Of a stretch of 64,000 bases of DNA, positions 57,369 through 64,000 are shown one piece after another. Source of the DNA: Alkalihalobacillus sp. LMS39. Lineage in GTDB: Bacteria > Bacillota > Bacilli > Bacillales > Bacillaceae_F. Where the stretch lies: NCBI RefSeq assembly GCF_022812285.1, contig NZ_CP093300.1, forward strand, positions 3,658,001 to 3,722,000, written 5' to 3'. A program made the position numbers and the translations under genes. The stretch's first letter is position 1; each line of letters begins with the position of its first letter. Under the pieces are notes generated by a model that saw only the letters and a program-made list of their open reading frames with translations, had not been told where the DNA came from and did no database searches.

Positions 57369-57494
57369 TTATGCAATTGTTTTTTGAGCAGCAGGGCCTG
57401 TCGTTGGCTTTCTTTGCAATGGCTTAAGGTTTTTTTTCAGAAATCCTTTTAAAATATCACGCTTTTTCTTTTTAAGCTTTTGCTTCCTTTTCAT
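57369..57494 (-). CDS. 41-residue highly basic peptide
   Basis: On the minus strand GGTGAAGG lies 2-3 nt from an ATG at 57494, and 41 codons run to TAA at 57369. The product begins MKRKQKLKKKKRDILKGF and ends PTTGPAAQKTIA, with 15 Lys/Arg residues. It could bind RNA or ribosomes, or be a small acid-soluble-type peptide; no family is recognised. Confidence 0.5.
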   Translation of the reverse strand: MKRKQKLKKKKRDILKGFLKKNLKPLQRKPTTGPAAQKTIA

Positions 57495-57517
57495 AACCTT
57501 CACCACCCTCGCATAAA

Positions 57518-58084
57518 CTATGACAATTGGTTTTCCTCTTTCGTTTCATCGTATGTGAGTACATCATTTACACTTTCATACGATTGACCGTATAGCTCTT
57601 TGTCTTTATACGTATGAATCGTTTCATACGTCTTCTTCATTTTATCAAAAATATTCTCTTCTGACTCATCAATTGGTGACCAGTATAAAATTTCCAATTT
57701 ATTAACTTCATTTGTTGCTAATGACTTTCGACTATAGCCAATGGAAGTGGCATGCTTAAACCCTTCTCTTTCATAAAATCGAAAGCGCTTCTGAGTATCT
57801 GAATCTTCGTAATCAAGCGGCTCTACCTCAAGAATGATTGGTTTTCCTTTTGCTTTTAAGTTTTCAAGCAATTTCTTTCCTAATCCTTGTCCTCTAGCTT
57901 CTTTTGACACAAATAAATAATCTACAAAAACAAAGTCTTCCATTTCAACATACATCATCACATGGTGCTTTCCTTCGTCTTTAAAGTACACATCTGACTT
58001 TTCTTCAAGTAAAAGGTCAATATGTTCCTTTGACTTCATCTCTTCAATGGGAAAATATTGACTTAATTTTTCATACCAATTCAC
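57518..58084 (-). CDS. yjbC: GNAT acetyltransferase (YjbC-like)
   Basis: 188 residues from a GTG at 58084 (MNWYEKLSQYFPIEEMKS), with GGAGGT 7 nt upstream; this fits the start of B. subtilis YjbC better than the ATG at 58099. GNAT acetyl-CoA loop SKEARGQGLGKKLLENL, then PIILEVEPLD and RFYEREGFKHA, and a family-specific C-terminal extension with LEILYWSP. In B. subtilis yjbC and spx form an operon; here an RND operon of opposite strand lies between them. Confidence 0.82.
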   Translation of the reverse strand: MNWYEKLSQYFPIEEMKSKEHIDLLLEEKSDVYFKDEGKHHVMMYVEMEDFVFVDYLFVSKEARGQGLGKKLLENLKAKGKPIILEVEPLDYEDSDTQKRFRFYEREGFKHATSIGYSRKSLATNEVNKLEILYWSPIDESEENIFDKMKKTYETIHTYKDKELYGQSYESVNDVLTYDETKEENQLS

Positions 58085-58355
58085 GTGAATGACCTCCATT
58101 TTTCTTTATACTTATTAGTATATGCTCATTTAAAAAATACATAAACTTGGATATTTTACGATTTTCCTTAATATCCTATAAGTGATACTGTCTATTCACG
58201 GTAAGGTCGTGCTTCTATATAAATGCCGATTGATCCCCCTTTTTCCTTCTCTTTTTATATTTGAGGGAAGCCCTTTCATTTTTAGTACTTTTCCGTTAAA
58301 ATAAAAAAAGATATATATGTCTTTCTTTACAGCATATGTGCTAGGAGGTATTGTT

Positions 58356-58538
58356 GTGACAAGCTTTATTATTGATTTTGTATTACTAGCAGTGGTTATC
58401 ATTGGAATTACCGCGTTAAATGGAATCATAACAAATGTATTTGGAATGAAAATATTTGGACGAGGTCAAGTTAATAAATTCACTTCGAAAACGTCCCATA
58501 TCCAATCAGGTTGGAAACAAGTCGGTGGGAAGAGATAA
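58356..58538 (+). CDS. Small membrane protein, 60 residues
   Basis: The GTG at 58356 follows AGGAGG by 7 nt; the in-frame ATG at 58317 has no site. The product MTSFIIDFVLLAVVIIGITALN has one long hydrophobic helix, then a Gly-rich and basic soluble tail (KIFGRGQVNKFTSKTSHIQSG cut at the end). Function unknown. Own terminator follows. Confidence 0.5.
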   Translation: MTSFIIDFVLLAVVIIGITALNGIITNVFGMKIFGRGQVNKFTSKTSHIQSGWKQVGGKR

Positions 58539-58555
58539 TGATGAGCAATACAAAA

Positions 58556-58592
58556 GGCACGGAAAAGTAGTTCTTTACTTTCCCGTGCCCTC
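58556..58592. terminator. Hairpin terminator
   Basis: GGCACGGAAAAGTA pairs with TACTTTCCCGTGCC with one mismatch and a 6-nt loop, between the convergent genes at 58538 and 58622. Confidence 0.75.
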
Positions 58593-58621
58593 TTATGATT
58601 TATTTAGACATCAATACTCCA

Positions 58622-59845
58622 TCAATCGCTACCCGGAGTATAATTCACTCCTTTTGTATAATTGTTTCCTGCGTTCCACAGTAAAAATTCTTCAATGCCA
58701 TTATCATGTAAGGCACGAATTTGTGCTTCGACTTCCTCTTTGCCATACCTCATATAATTTCCTTCGCCTAAATAGCTTGCTGTAAAATCTTGTAGCCATG
58801 GTCGGGATACCGGAGGATTTTCCAACTTGCCTAACACTTCATTTTCTACTTTTGCATACTCATTTACGAGTTCATATGGATGTAAGTCAGGTTTATTAAT
58901 ACCAAAATAAGATGTCCAATGGCTAGGATAAATCATCGAGGAAATGACATCTACATTTTCGGAAATTTTCGTGAAATTTTGTCCAATACCAGGTGCTTCT
59001 TTTATTGTCGCAGCATAACCAAATATATCAACAGACACATCTACATCATATGGTTCAAGGCGTTGTTTAGCATAAGCGACAAAATCAGTTACTGCTGTCA
59101 CTCGTTTTTGAACATTATCCTCGTCTATTTCTTCATACTCTCCCATTCCATATTGCAAGTCCGCGTCTCTTCGTTCAAACCCTTCAGGGAAACGAACATA
59201 GTCAAATTGAATTTCTTGAAATCCCAGTTGTGCCGCTTTTTCAGCTATGTCAATATTATAATCCCATACCTCTTTTAAAAATGGATTAACAAAAGCTTCA
59301 TTCCGGCTATTTTTCCACACTTCCCCATCACTCGTTTTAAAGGAGAGCTCCGGCTTTGCTTCAGCCAATACCGAATCTTTAAAGACAACAATACGTGCAA
59401 TCGGATAAATTTCTTTTTCTTCTAACACGCTCATCATCTCTGATATATCTTGAATAAAATTTTGAGAAATGCCATAATACGGGGAATTTTCATCTGGTTT
59501 ATACGTTAAATAGCCATGGTCTTCTTTAATATCAATCACCATTGCATTTAACTCCGTCTTTTCCACGAAATCAACTAAGCTTAAAAAACGATCTCCCCCG
59601 GCACTATTTCCCGTTACATAAATCCCTCTAACTGCGTCTGGATAGGAAAAGGAATAGTCTGAATTCACTTCAGGTGAAAAACGTGAGATTTCCTTAGGTA
59701 ATACTAAAGCTTTTCCAATCTGTTCTTTTTTACTATGGAATAAAATCGACACAGGTTCTTCCTTTTCTGCATAACCGGTTGATGTTCCACATAAAGCACT
59801 GACAAGAACTAGAAATAAAACAAGCTTTTTCATATTTGTAGCCAT
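58622..59845 (-). CDS. Secreted putative glycoside hydrolase (DUF4015)
   Basis: About 407 residues. A signal peptide (MKKLVLFLVLVSALCGTSTGYA) leads to a TIM-barrel-like domain: RGIYVTGNSAGGDRFLSLVD, NAMVIDIKEDHGYLTY, YPIARIVVFKDSVLA, GFQEIQFDYVRFPEGF and DVSVDIFGYAA. This is the DUF4015 putative glycosidase family. GGGGGAGG lies so close to the first ATGs that the exact start (59845 or the ATG at 59833) is uncertain. Likely extracellular or wall-associated; substrate unknown. Confidence 0.8.
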   Translation of the reverse strand: MATNMKKLVLFLVLVSALCGTSTGYAEKEEPVSILFHSKKEQIGKALVLPKEISRFSPEVNSDYSFSYPDAVRGIYVTGNSAGGDRFLSLVDFVEKTELNAMVIDIKEDHGYLTYKPDENSPYYGISQNFIQDISEMMSVLEEKEIYPIARIVVFKDSVLAEAKPELSFKTSDGEVWKNSRNEAFVNPFLKEVWDYNIDIAEKAAQLGFQEIQFDYVRFPEGFERRDADLQYGMGEYEEIDEDNVQKRVTAVTDFVAYAKQRLEPYDVDVSVDIFGYAATIKEAPGIGQNFTKISENVDVISSMIYPSHWTSYFGINKPDLHPYELVNEYAKVENEVLGKLENPPVSRPWLQDFTASYLGEGNYMRYGKEEVEAQIRALHDNGIEEFLLWNAGNNYTKGVNYTPGSD

Positions 59846-59882
59846 CATCCTCCCCCTTTTTCTTTATGCTTTTTACTATGCA

Positions 59883-60113
59883 CTAATCTTCATCTTTTAC
59901 ATCAATATCTTCTGGAATGTCCTCTTGCTGTTCTTCCACCCATTGTGCTACTTTCTTTTCAATTTGCTCTTTATGCCAATTGAATTGTTCTTTATTCACT
60001 AAATATGTATGCCCATCATAGACGGCTTTAATATTTCCAAGGGCAACTTGTTCTTTTATATAAGTTACAGATACATTTAAGTGTTCCGCTAGTTCTTCTA
60101 ACGTGATATACAT
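59883..60113 (-). CDS. Excisionase/MerR-type helix-turn-helix protein
   Basis: 76 residues. The N-terminal half MYITLEELAEHLNVSVTYIK, IKAVYDGHTYLVNKEQF is a compact winged helix of the excisionase/MerR-like class; the rest is an acidic coil (EEQQEDIPEDIDVKDED). There is no integrase nearby, so a regulatory role is more likely than excision. AGGAGGG precedes the ATG. Confidence 0.68.
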   Translation of the reverse strand: MYITLEELAEHLNVSVTYIKEQVALGNIKAVYDGHTYLVNKEQFNWHKEQIEKKVAQWVEEQQEDIPEDIDVKDED

Positions 60114-60157
60114 CGTCTAATCCCTCCTAGTACAAAGTATACCATGATTGTTTCAAA

Positions 60158-60190
60158 AAAAATAAAACACCAGAGCGGTGTTCTATTTTA
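60158..60190 (-). terminator. Hairpin terminator of the hemolysin III gene
   Basis: AAACACC/GGTGTT stem with a 5-nt loop flanked by A- and T-rich arms, just past the stop at 60183. Confidence 0.6.
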
Positions 60191-60821
60191 AAAGCTGAAG
60201 GACAGAAAAGAAATGAGCGACGGTCCCTGCTATGACAAATAAATGCCAAACCATATGGTGATACTTAAAGCCTCTCCACATATAAAAAACAGACCCAATG
60301 GAATAAAGGACACCACCAATGACTAAAAAAACAATCCCTGTTCTCGTTACATTTTCTATAATTGGATTCCAAACAAAGATCACACCCCACCCCATAACTA
60401 AATATAATAGTGTGGAGAGATATAAATATTTTTTTACAAAGAAAGATTTAAAAACCGTTCCTCCAATAGCTAAACCCCACATTATCCCAAAAAGCGTCCA
60501 ACCTACCCAGCCATTTACAGCAATAAATAAAAAAGGCGTGTAGGTTCCAGCAATAAAGAAATAAATGGAGGAGTGGTCTAAAATTTCAAAAACATCTTTT
60601 GCCTTCCCTTGTGGGAGTGCATGAACAAATGTGGAAGAAAAATATAAAATCACCATCGTTACTCCAAATAATGTAAAGCTAACGACATGCCATGCGGTTC
60701 CATAAAGAGAGGAATATACAATTAATAAAACAAGTGCAGCAACACTAAGCAATGCACCAATTCCGTGAGTAATTGAATTTGCAATTTCTTCTCCTTTTGA
60801 AAAAACATGTGTTGTTGCCAA
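60183..60821 (-). CDS. Hemolysin III / TrhA-family membrane protein (YplQ-like)
   Basis: Start taken at a TTG (60821; MATTHVFSKGEEIANS) with AAAGGA about 8 nt upstream; an upstream ATG at 60848 has no site. Seven hydrophobic helices with GEEIANSITHGIGALLS at the N-terminus, FVHALP, DHSSIYFFIAGTYTPF and a C-terminal HHMVWHLFVIAGTVAHFFSV. These His/Asp/Ser residues are the metal site of the PAQR-like fold. The family affects membrane-lipid homeostasis; the name hemolysin is historical. Confidence 0.85.
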   Translation of the reverse strand: MATTHVFSKGEEIANSITHGIGALLSVAALVLLIVYSSLYGTAWHVVSFTLFGVTMVILYFSSTFVHALPQGKAKDVFEILDHSSIYFFIAGTYTPFLFIAVNGWVGWTLFGIMWGLAIGGTVFKSFFVKKYLYLSTLLYLVMGWGVIFVWNPIIENVTRTGIVFLVIGGVLYSIGSVFYMWRGFKYHHMVWHLFVIAGTVAHFFSVLQLLK

Positions 60822-61010
60822 TGCTACCATCCTTTCATGACCAAACATTACAAGGTAATTATACCAAATTACTCAACAATTAAAAACTAATGAGAGCTAA
60901 ACAAAAAATATTGAGAAATAACCTTGCATATCCCATTGCATCTCTGATTATAAATCTTTATAATAGAAAAAATACCTAAAAAGCCAACTCTACAAAAGGA
61001 GGAATGAACG

Positions 61011-61553
61011 ATGATTAGAACGGTCACATTAACTGAACTTTTTGAACATCCAATTACTAAAAAGTATGTAAAACGGTCCGGTTTAGCCCATGCCATTGCT
61101 ACTGCTCAGCATGCCTTTAAGCTTTCAGAAAAGTATAAAGTAAATCCAGACCTTGCAACAAAAGCTGCATTCCTTCATGATATCGGTCATTATACATGGT
61201 ATAAACGAAATGGCGATTGGGATTTTCAATCTTACCAAGAAAATGATATCCATGCGATAAAAGGGGCTGAACGTGCACATAAGCTCCTCATCCGACTTGG
61301 GGAAGAGCCTTCTTCTGCAAAACAAATCGCTTTAGCCATCCTTCTTCATACGGATTCCTATTTGCCTGAAGGAAACCTTCAATTAGACCCTTTACAGAAA
61401 GTCGTTGCGTTAGCAGATGCAGCAGATGAAGAACCAAACGGTAACCACCATTATCGTGATATTTCTTTTGACCTTGCTAGAAAAAAACTTCAACTGCTTG
61501 ATCAATTAGTCGAAGAAGCACTGAAAAAAAATCAATTACAACGAACGGTTTAG
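61011..61553 (+). CDS. HD-domain metal-dependent hydrolase
   Basis: 180 residues. His near 22 (GLAHAIATAQHAFKL), the HD pair in AAFLHDIGHYTW and Asp in LADAADEEP define the HD superfamily. Substrate (nucleotide or other phosphate ester) unknown. AAAGGAGGA lies about 5 nt before the ATG. It stands alone upstream of the manganese riboswitch. Confidence 0.78.
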   Translation: MIRTVTLTELFEHPITKKYVKRSGLAHAIATAQHAFKLSEKYKVNPDLATKAAFLHDIGHYTWYKRNGDWDFQSYQENDIHAIKGAERAHKLLIRLGEEPSSAKQIALAILLHTDSYLPEGNLQLDPLQKVVALADAADEEPNGNHHYRDISFDLARKKLQLLDQLVEEALKKNQLQRTV

Positions 61554-61639
61554 AAAGGAGTGCTTGATTCCTTTCTGTTTTCTTGTATTTTTAATTGACT
61601 CTTATTGGAACACATGCTACATTATAGAAAAGCGAATAA

Positions 61640-61766
61640 CCCAAAAAGGGGAGTAGCGACCTACTATAGGTTAATGAGTCGTCATGACGGTGAGTTTCTC
61701 ACTCGGTTCATTAAGCTTTATCTATAATGGATAACATTAACAGATAAAGTCCGCAAGACCTTTTTA
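61640..61766 (+). ncRNA. yybP-ykoY manganese riboswitch
   Basis: The conserved core is present in both halves: GGGGAGTAGC (61648-61657) and GTCCGCAAGACC (61749-61760), with variable hairpins between. AAAAAGG (61643-61649) pairs with CCTTTTT (61759-61765) as stem P1. The 3' strand of P1 is also the left arm of the following terminator, so metal binding should keep the transcript open. Confidence 0.82.
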
Positions 61767-61811
61767 TGAGAGTTTGATTTAAGGGGTAAACTTTCATAAA
61801 AGGGTCTTTTT
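61755..61811 (+). terminator. Riboswitch-controlled terminator
   Basis: AAGACCTTTTTATGAGAGTT (from 61755) pairs with AACTTTCATAAAAGGGTCTT (ending 61808) and is followed by TTT. It shares CCTTTTT with P1 of the riboswitch. Confidence 0.78.
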
Positions 61812-61838
61812 CGTGTTGTTAAGGAGGAGAAAAGTTTT

Positions 61839-62834
61839 ATGGTGTTTTTATTGTTTTTTATATGTGCTGTTGTGACGGTTATTACCGCAATTAAACTTTC
61901 TACGTATGCCGATGTATTAAGTGAAAAATCTGCTCTTGGTGGGATGTTAGTTGGGACTGTTTTGCTTGCGGGCGCTACATCCTTACCAGAAGTTACGACA
62001 AGTGTATCGGCCATTGTTTTAAATAATCCTGACATTGCAATCGGAAATGTGTTAGGAAGTAACATGTTTAATATCCTCATTATCGCGTGTTTTGATTTAT
62101 ATTATCGAAAACAACAATTTTTCAATGGGGCTGCTAAAGAACATATTTATACAGCGACAGTTGGTTTCCTTTTAGCCATCACAGCATTTTCAGCTTTGAT
62201 TGTTCAAATTAACATTGAAATTTTCCATATTGGACTTGATACGTTAACCATTTTATTGATTTACATTGTTGGGATGTTTATTATTGCGAAAATAACGAAA
62301 TATGAAAACTCAATAAAACCTATACCACCTAAAGAAGAAGAGGAAAAGCATAATACAAATGCGATTTCCTTGAAACGCGCAATAATAGGTTTTGTCATCG
62401 CTGCGATCGTCATATTAGCAGCAGGGTCTTTACTTACCATTACAGGTGACCGTATTGCGGTTATTACTGGATTAGGCTCTAGCTTTGTCGGAAGTTTCTT
62501 AATTGCAGCAACAACATCATTACCAGAAGCCGTATCAGTTCTTATCGCCATTCAGCTACGAAATTATAACTTAGCGATTGGTTCAATACTCGGAAGTAAC
62601 TTATTTAATATGATTATTTTAGCTGGTACAGATGTGATTTACCGACCTGGTGCGATTTTATCGTATGTTGCACCTGTTCATCTCATCACAGCCACGGCCA
62701 TATCAGTATTATCGATTATCCTTTTGTATTCAATAGGAAGAAAAACATCTCGCTCATCTTTTACGTATATGTTACCTTCTATCTTGTTAGTTGTTGTTTA
62801 CTTCATTTCTTCGTATTTAATCTTTATTCAATAA
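61839..62834 (+). CDS. CaCA-family cation exchanger (YrbG-like), probable Mn2+/Ca2+ efflux
   Basis: 331 residues, ten helices in two inverted halves. Alpha-repeat 1 is AGATSLPEVTTSVSAI with GNVLGSNMFN and alpha-repeat 2 is AATTSLPEAVSVLIAI with GSILGSNLFN, both carrying the Glu needed for cation binding. Control by the manganese riboswitch upstream suggests it removes manganese (with or without calcium). GGAGGAGA lies 8 nt before the ATG. Its stop codon is part of a family A repeat. Confidence 0.88.
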   Translation: MVFLLFFICAVVTVITAIKLSTYADVLSEKSALGGMLVGTVLLAGATSLPEVTTSVSAIVLNNPDIAIGNVLGSNMFNILIIACFDLYYRKQQFFNGAAKEHIYTATVGFLLAITAFSALIVQINIEIFHIGLDTLTILLIYIVGMFIIAKITKYENSIKPIPPKEEEEKHNTNAISLKRAIIGFVIAAIVILAAGSLLTITGDRIAVITGLGSSFVGSFLIAATTSLPEAVSVLIAIQLRNYNLAIGSILGSNLFNMIILAGTDVIYRPGAILSYVAPVHLITATAISVLSIILLYSIGRKTSRSSFTYMLPSILLVVVYFISSYLIFIQ

Positions 62835-62965
62835 GAAAAACGCGGAACATCTTTTCGTTCCAAGCGAAGTGCGCAGCCTTCGCTTTTCATTTTTACGGTC
62901 AGAGCAGCCGTTATTTGTGAACATTATACGGGTTTCTGTTTTTTAGCGGCCACGGGAGCGCTTAT
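62833..62965 (+). repeat. Family A (A5) and family B elements in tandem
   Basis: A5 begins TAAGAAAAACGCGGAACATC and keeps only AAGCGAAGTGCGCAGCC, TTCGCTTTT of the centre. A family B copy follows at about 62893 (ACGGTCAGAGCAGCCG, TTTGTGAACATTATACGGG, TTTTAGCGGCCACGGGAG). The same A-then-B order occurs at 14806-14975. Confidence 0.75.
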
Positions 62966-63001
62966 TCAATTCTTGATAATTTCTTATATGTTAAATAAAG
63001 A

Positions 63002-63036
63002 AAAAAGCAAATGAGACTATCGCTCATTTGCTTTTT
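63002..63036. terminator. Bidirectional terminator overlapping the resA-like stop
   Basis: AAAAAGCAAATGAG (63002-63015) pairs with CTCATTTGCTTTTT (63023-63036). The TGA stop of the minus-strand gene lies in the stem. Confidence 0.8.
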
Positions 63037-63575
63037 CCTATCTTTTCTAACATTTCCTCCGTAACCATACCATTGATTCTTTTTTCAATCACACCATTCT
63101 CATTAATGACGACCGTTGTCGGTATTCCAAAAATAGAGTATTGCTTCATTACTTCTCCGGTTTCATCATACAACACGTCAAAGTTCGCATTAAAATGTTT
63201 CACAAATGGTTCGACGTCTGCTTTACTTCGTTCTTGACTTGTTAAATTCACACCAAGAAGAATCGTTTTCTCATCAAGCGTTTGTTCATATTTCACTAAA
63301 GCTGGCATCTCCTCTTGGCAAGGTAAACACCAAGTTGCAAAAAAATTAACAATAACACGTTTTCCTTGGAAAGATTGTAACGAGACTTCGCGCCCATCTT
63401 TATCTTTCAAAGTAAAGGGAACCGCTTGTTTCCCTTCAAAAGCACCAACAGAAGCTGTAGCCGCAACGGCTTTTTCAACTTGTTGGAATACAGGCTCTGA
63501 TTGTTCATATACCATCCCGATTCCGAACATCAGAAAAAACAAAGCACAAAAATAAAGCATTTGTTTCATTTTCAA
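63024..63575 (-). CDS. Membrane-anchored thiol-disulfide oxidoreductase (ResA-like)
   Basis: 183 residues. One N-terminal anchor helix (about 4-22), then an extracytoplasmic thioredoxin fold with NFFATWCLPCQEEMPALV (active-site CLPC), and FGIPTTVVINENG with the cis-Pro. It resembles ResA, which reduces apocytochrome c, or StoA, which works in spore-cortex synthesis; the genes that would tell them apart are not adjacent. A TTG start at 63575 has GGGGG 6 nt upstream. Confidence 0.85.
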   Translation of the reverse strand: MKMKQMLYFCALFFLMFGIGMVYEQSEPVFQQVEKAVAATASVGAFEGKQAVPFTLKDKDGREVSLQSFQGKRVIVNFFATWCLPCQEEMPALVKYEQTLDEKTILLGVNLTSQERSKADVEPFVKHFNANFDVLYDETGEVMKQYSIFGIPTTVVINENGVIEKRINGMVTEEMLEKIGKSK

Positions 63576-63656
63576 CGGTAACCCCCTCTTTCCACCCTTT
63601 ATTCACCTTGATATAATATATGAACACTAGACAAGTTTCATGAAATGAGGATGATT

Positions 63657-63806
63657 ATGCTAACTATATTTTTATTTTTATCGATTATTTGTCTTTGTTC
63701 ATATGTGATTTTCAGTTATACAACTGGCTTTTCAAATTCAATCCTTTTTATTTTCCTCATCTTTCTTTCCATTATTTTATTTGCTTTTAAAAAGAAAAAA
63801 TCATAA
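63657..63806 (+). CDS. 49-residue two-helix membrane protein
   Basis: The ATG at 63657 follows ATGAGG by 6-7 nt. The product MLTIFLFLSIICLCSYVIFS has a second hydrophobic helix (about 28-43) and a basic end KKKKS, with a short TTGFSNS loop. Candidate -10 TATAAT at about 63613. No family recognised. Confidence 0.5.
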   Translation: MLTIFLFLSIICLCSYVIFSYTTGFSNSILFIFLIFLSIILFAFKKKKS

Positions 63807-63837
63807 TATTTTTTGTCCTATTTCCTCGGAAATTAGA

Positions 63838-64000
63838 TTATTGAATCGCTTCTTCACTTTCACTATTCACAATAATTTCCTCAATTATATGTGTAGCGGC
63901 ATTTGGCTTTTTTAATGTTCTTGCTGCCTTTTTCATGTTTTCATTTACTTTTTTTGTGAAAATACGATTTAATAAAAACGGAATCTCAACTTCTTGCTGG
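63838..64000 (-). CDS. 3' end of a gene cut by the window edge
   Basis: An open minus-strand frame enters from the window's right edge and ends at TAA (63838-63840). The last 53 residues include EVEIPFLLNRIFTKKVNENM and KKAARTLKKPNAATHIIEEI, a basic helix followed by an acidic tail. Codon use and composition look like a real gene. Function cannot be told. Confidence 0.45.
   Translation of the reverse strand, partial: QQEVEIPFLLNRIFTKKVNENMKKAARTLKKPNAATHIIEEIIVNSESEEAIQ

Noticed and set aside
59883-60113. Excisionase-type protein as sign of a prophage or integrative element
   Set aside because: There is no integrase, att-type repeat or phage gene nearby; the neighbours are housekeeping genes.

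Overview
The window comes from a low-G+C Gram-positive bacterium of the family Bacillaceae. Many genes match the Bacillus subtilis yjb region in content and order: relQ, nadK, an rluD-like gene, prpE, a CYTH protein, a lytic transglycosylase, truncated haemoglobin, spxH, pepF, coiA, mecA, a terC-type gene and spx. Strong AGGAGG-type ribosome sites, TTG/GTG starts, lipoprotein signals and U-tailed hairpin terminators fit this. I cannot name a genus. A betaine-type transporter and a CPA2 antiporter would suit a salt- or alkali-tolerant lifestyle, but that is inference.

Layout. 1-1970: 5' end of a tRNA with its promoter, small membrane or sporulation-type proteins and a DUF1906 protein. 1971-9262: five tightly coupled minus-strand genes (HPt-REC-GGDEF-REC protein, HEAT-repeat protein, membrane glycosyltransferase, response regulator, hybrid histidine kinase) that look like a phosphorelay/c-di-GMP module controlling a polysaccharide synthase. 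This is the best candidate here for an undescribed system. 9407-23158: BCCT transporter, MsrAB, GntR regulator plus lipoprotein, FumC, PgpA, esterase, acetyltransferase, MscL with a zinc ribbon, HNH protein, metallo-beta-lactamase fold protein, chemoreceptor and a YPG-repeat protein with a sigma-K-like promoter. 23220-27567: a complete AapJQMP-type amino-acid ABC transporter. 27708-29002: a palindrome cluster, fabI with a FapR operator and a 47-residue zinc-ribbon protein. 29073-34893: a whole minus-strand rRNA operon (three candidate promoters, 16S, spacer with a 146-bp tandem duplication, 23S, 5S, terminator). 35070-52599: the conserved yjb block. 52986-57262: an RND efflux pair lying between spx and its usual partner, the yjbC-like acetyltransferase. 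57369-64000: small proteins, a DUF4015 protein, hemolysin III, an HD protein, a manganese riboswitch with a CaCA exchanger, a ResA-like thioredoxin and edge genes.

Between the genes are at least four families of short repeats: a roughly 165-bp structured element beginning TAAGAAAAACGC (14.8, 40.9, 45.2, 45.3, 48.7 and 62.8 kb); a second element next to it at 14.9 and 62.9 kb; small CGGACAT..GTTCCG quasi-palindromes, concentrated at 27.76-27.94 kb; and a roughly 50-bp two-hairpin element found three times in the rRNA spacers. I saw no phage, transposase or CRISPR array.
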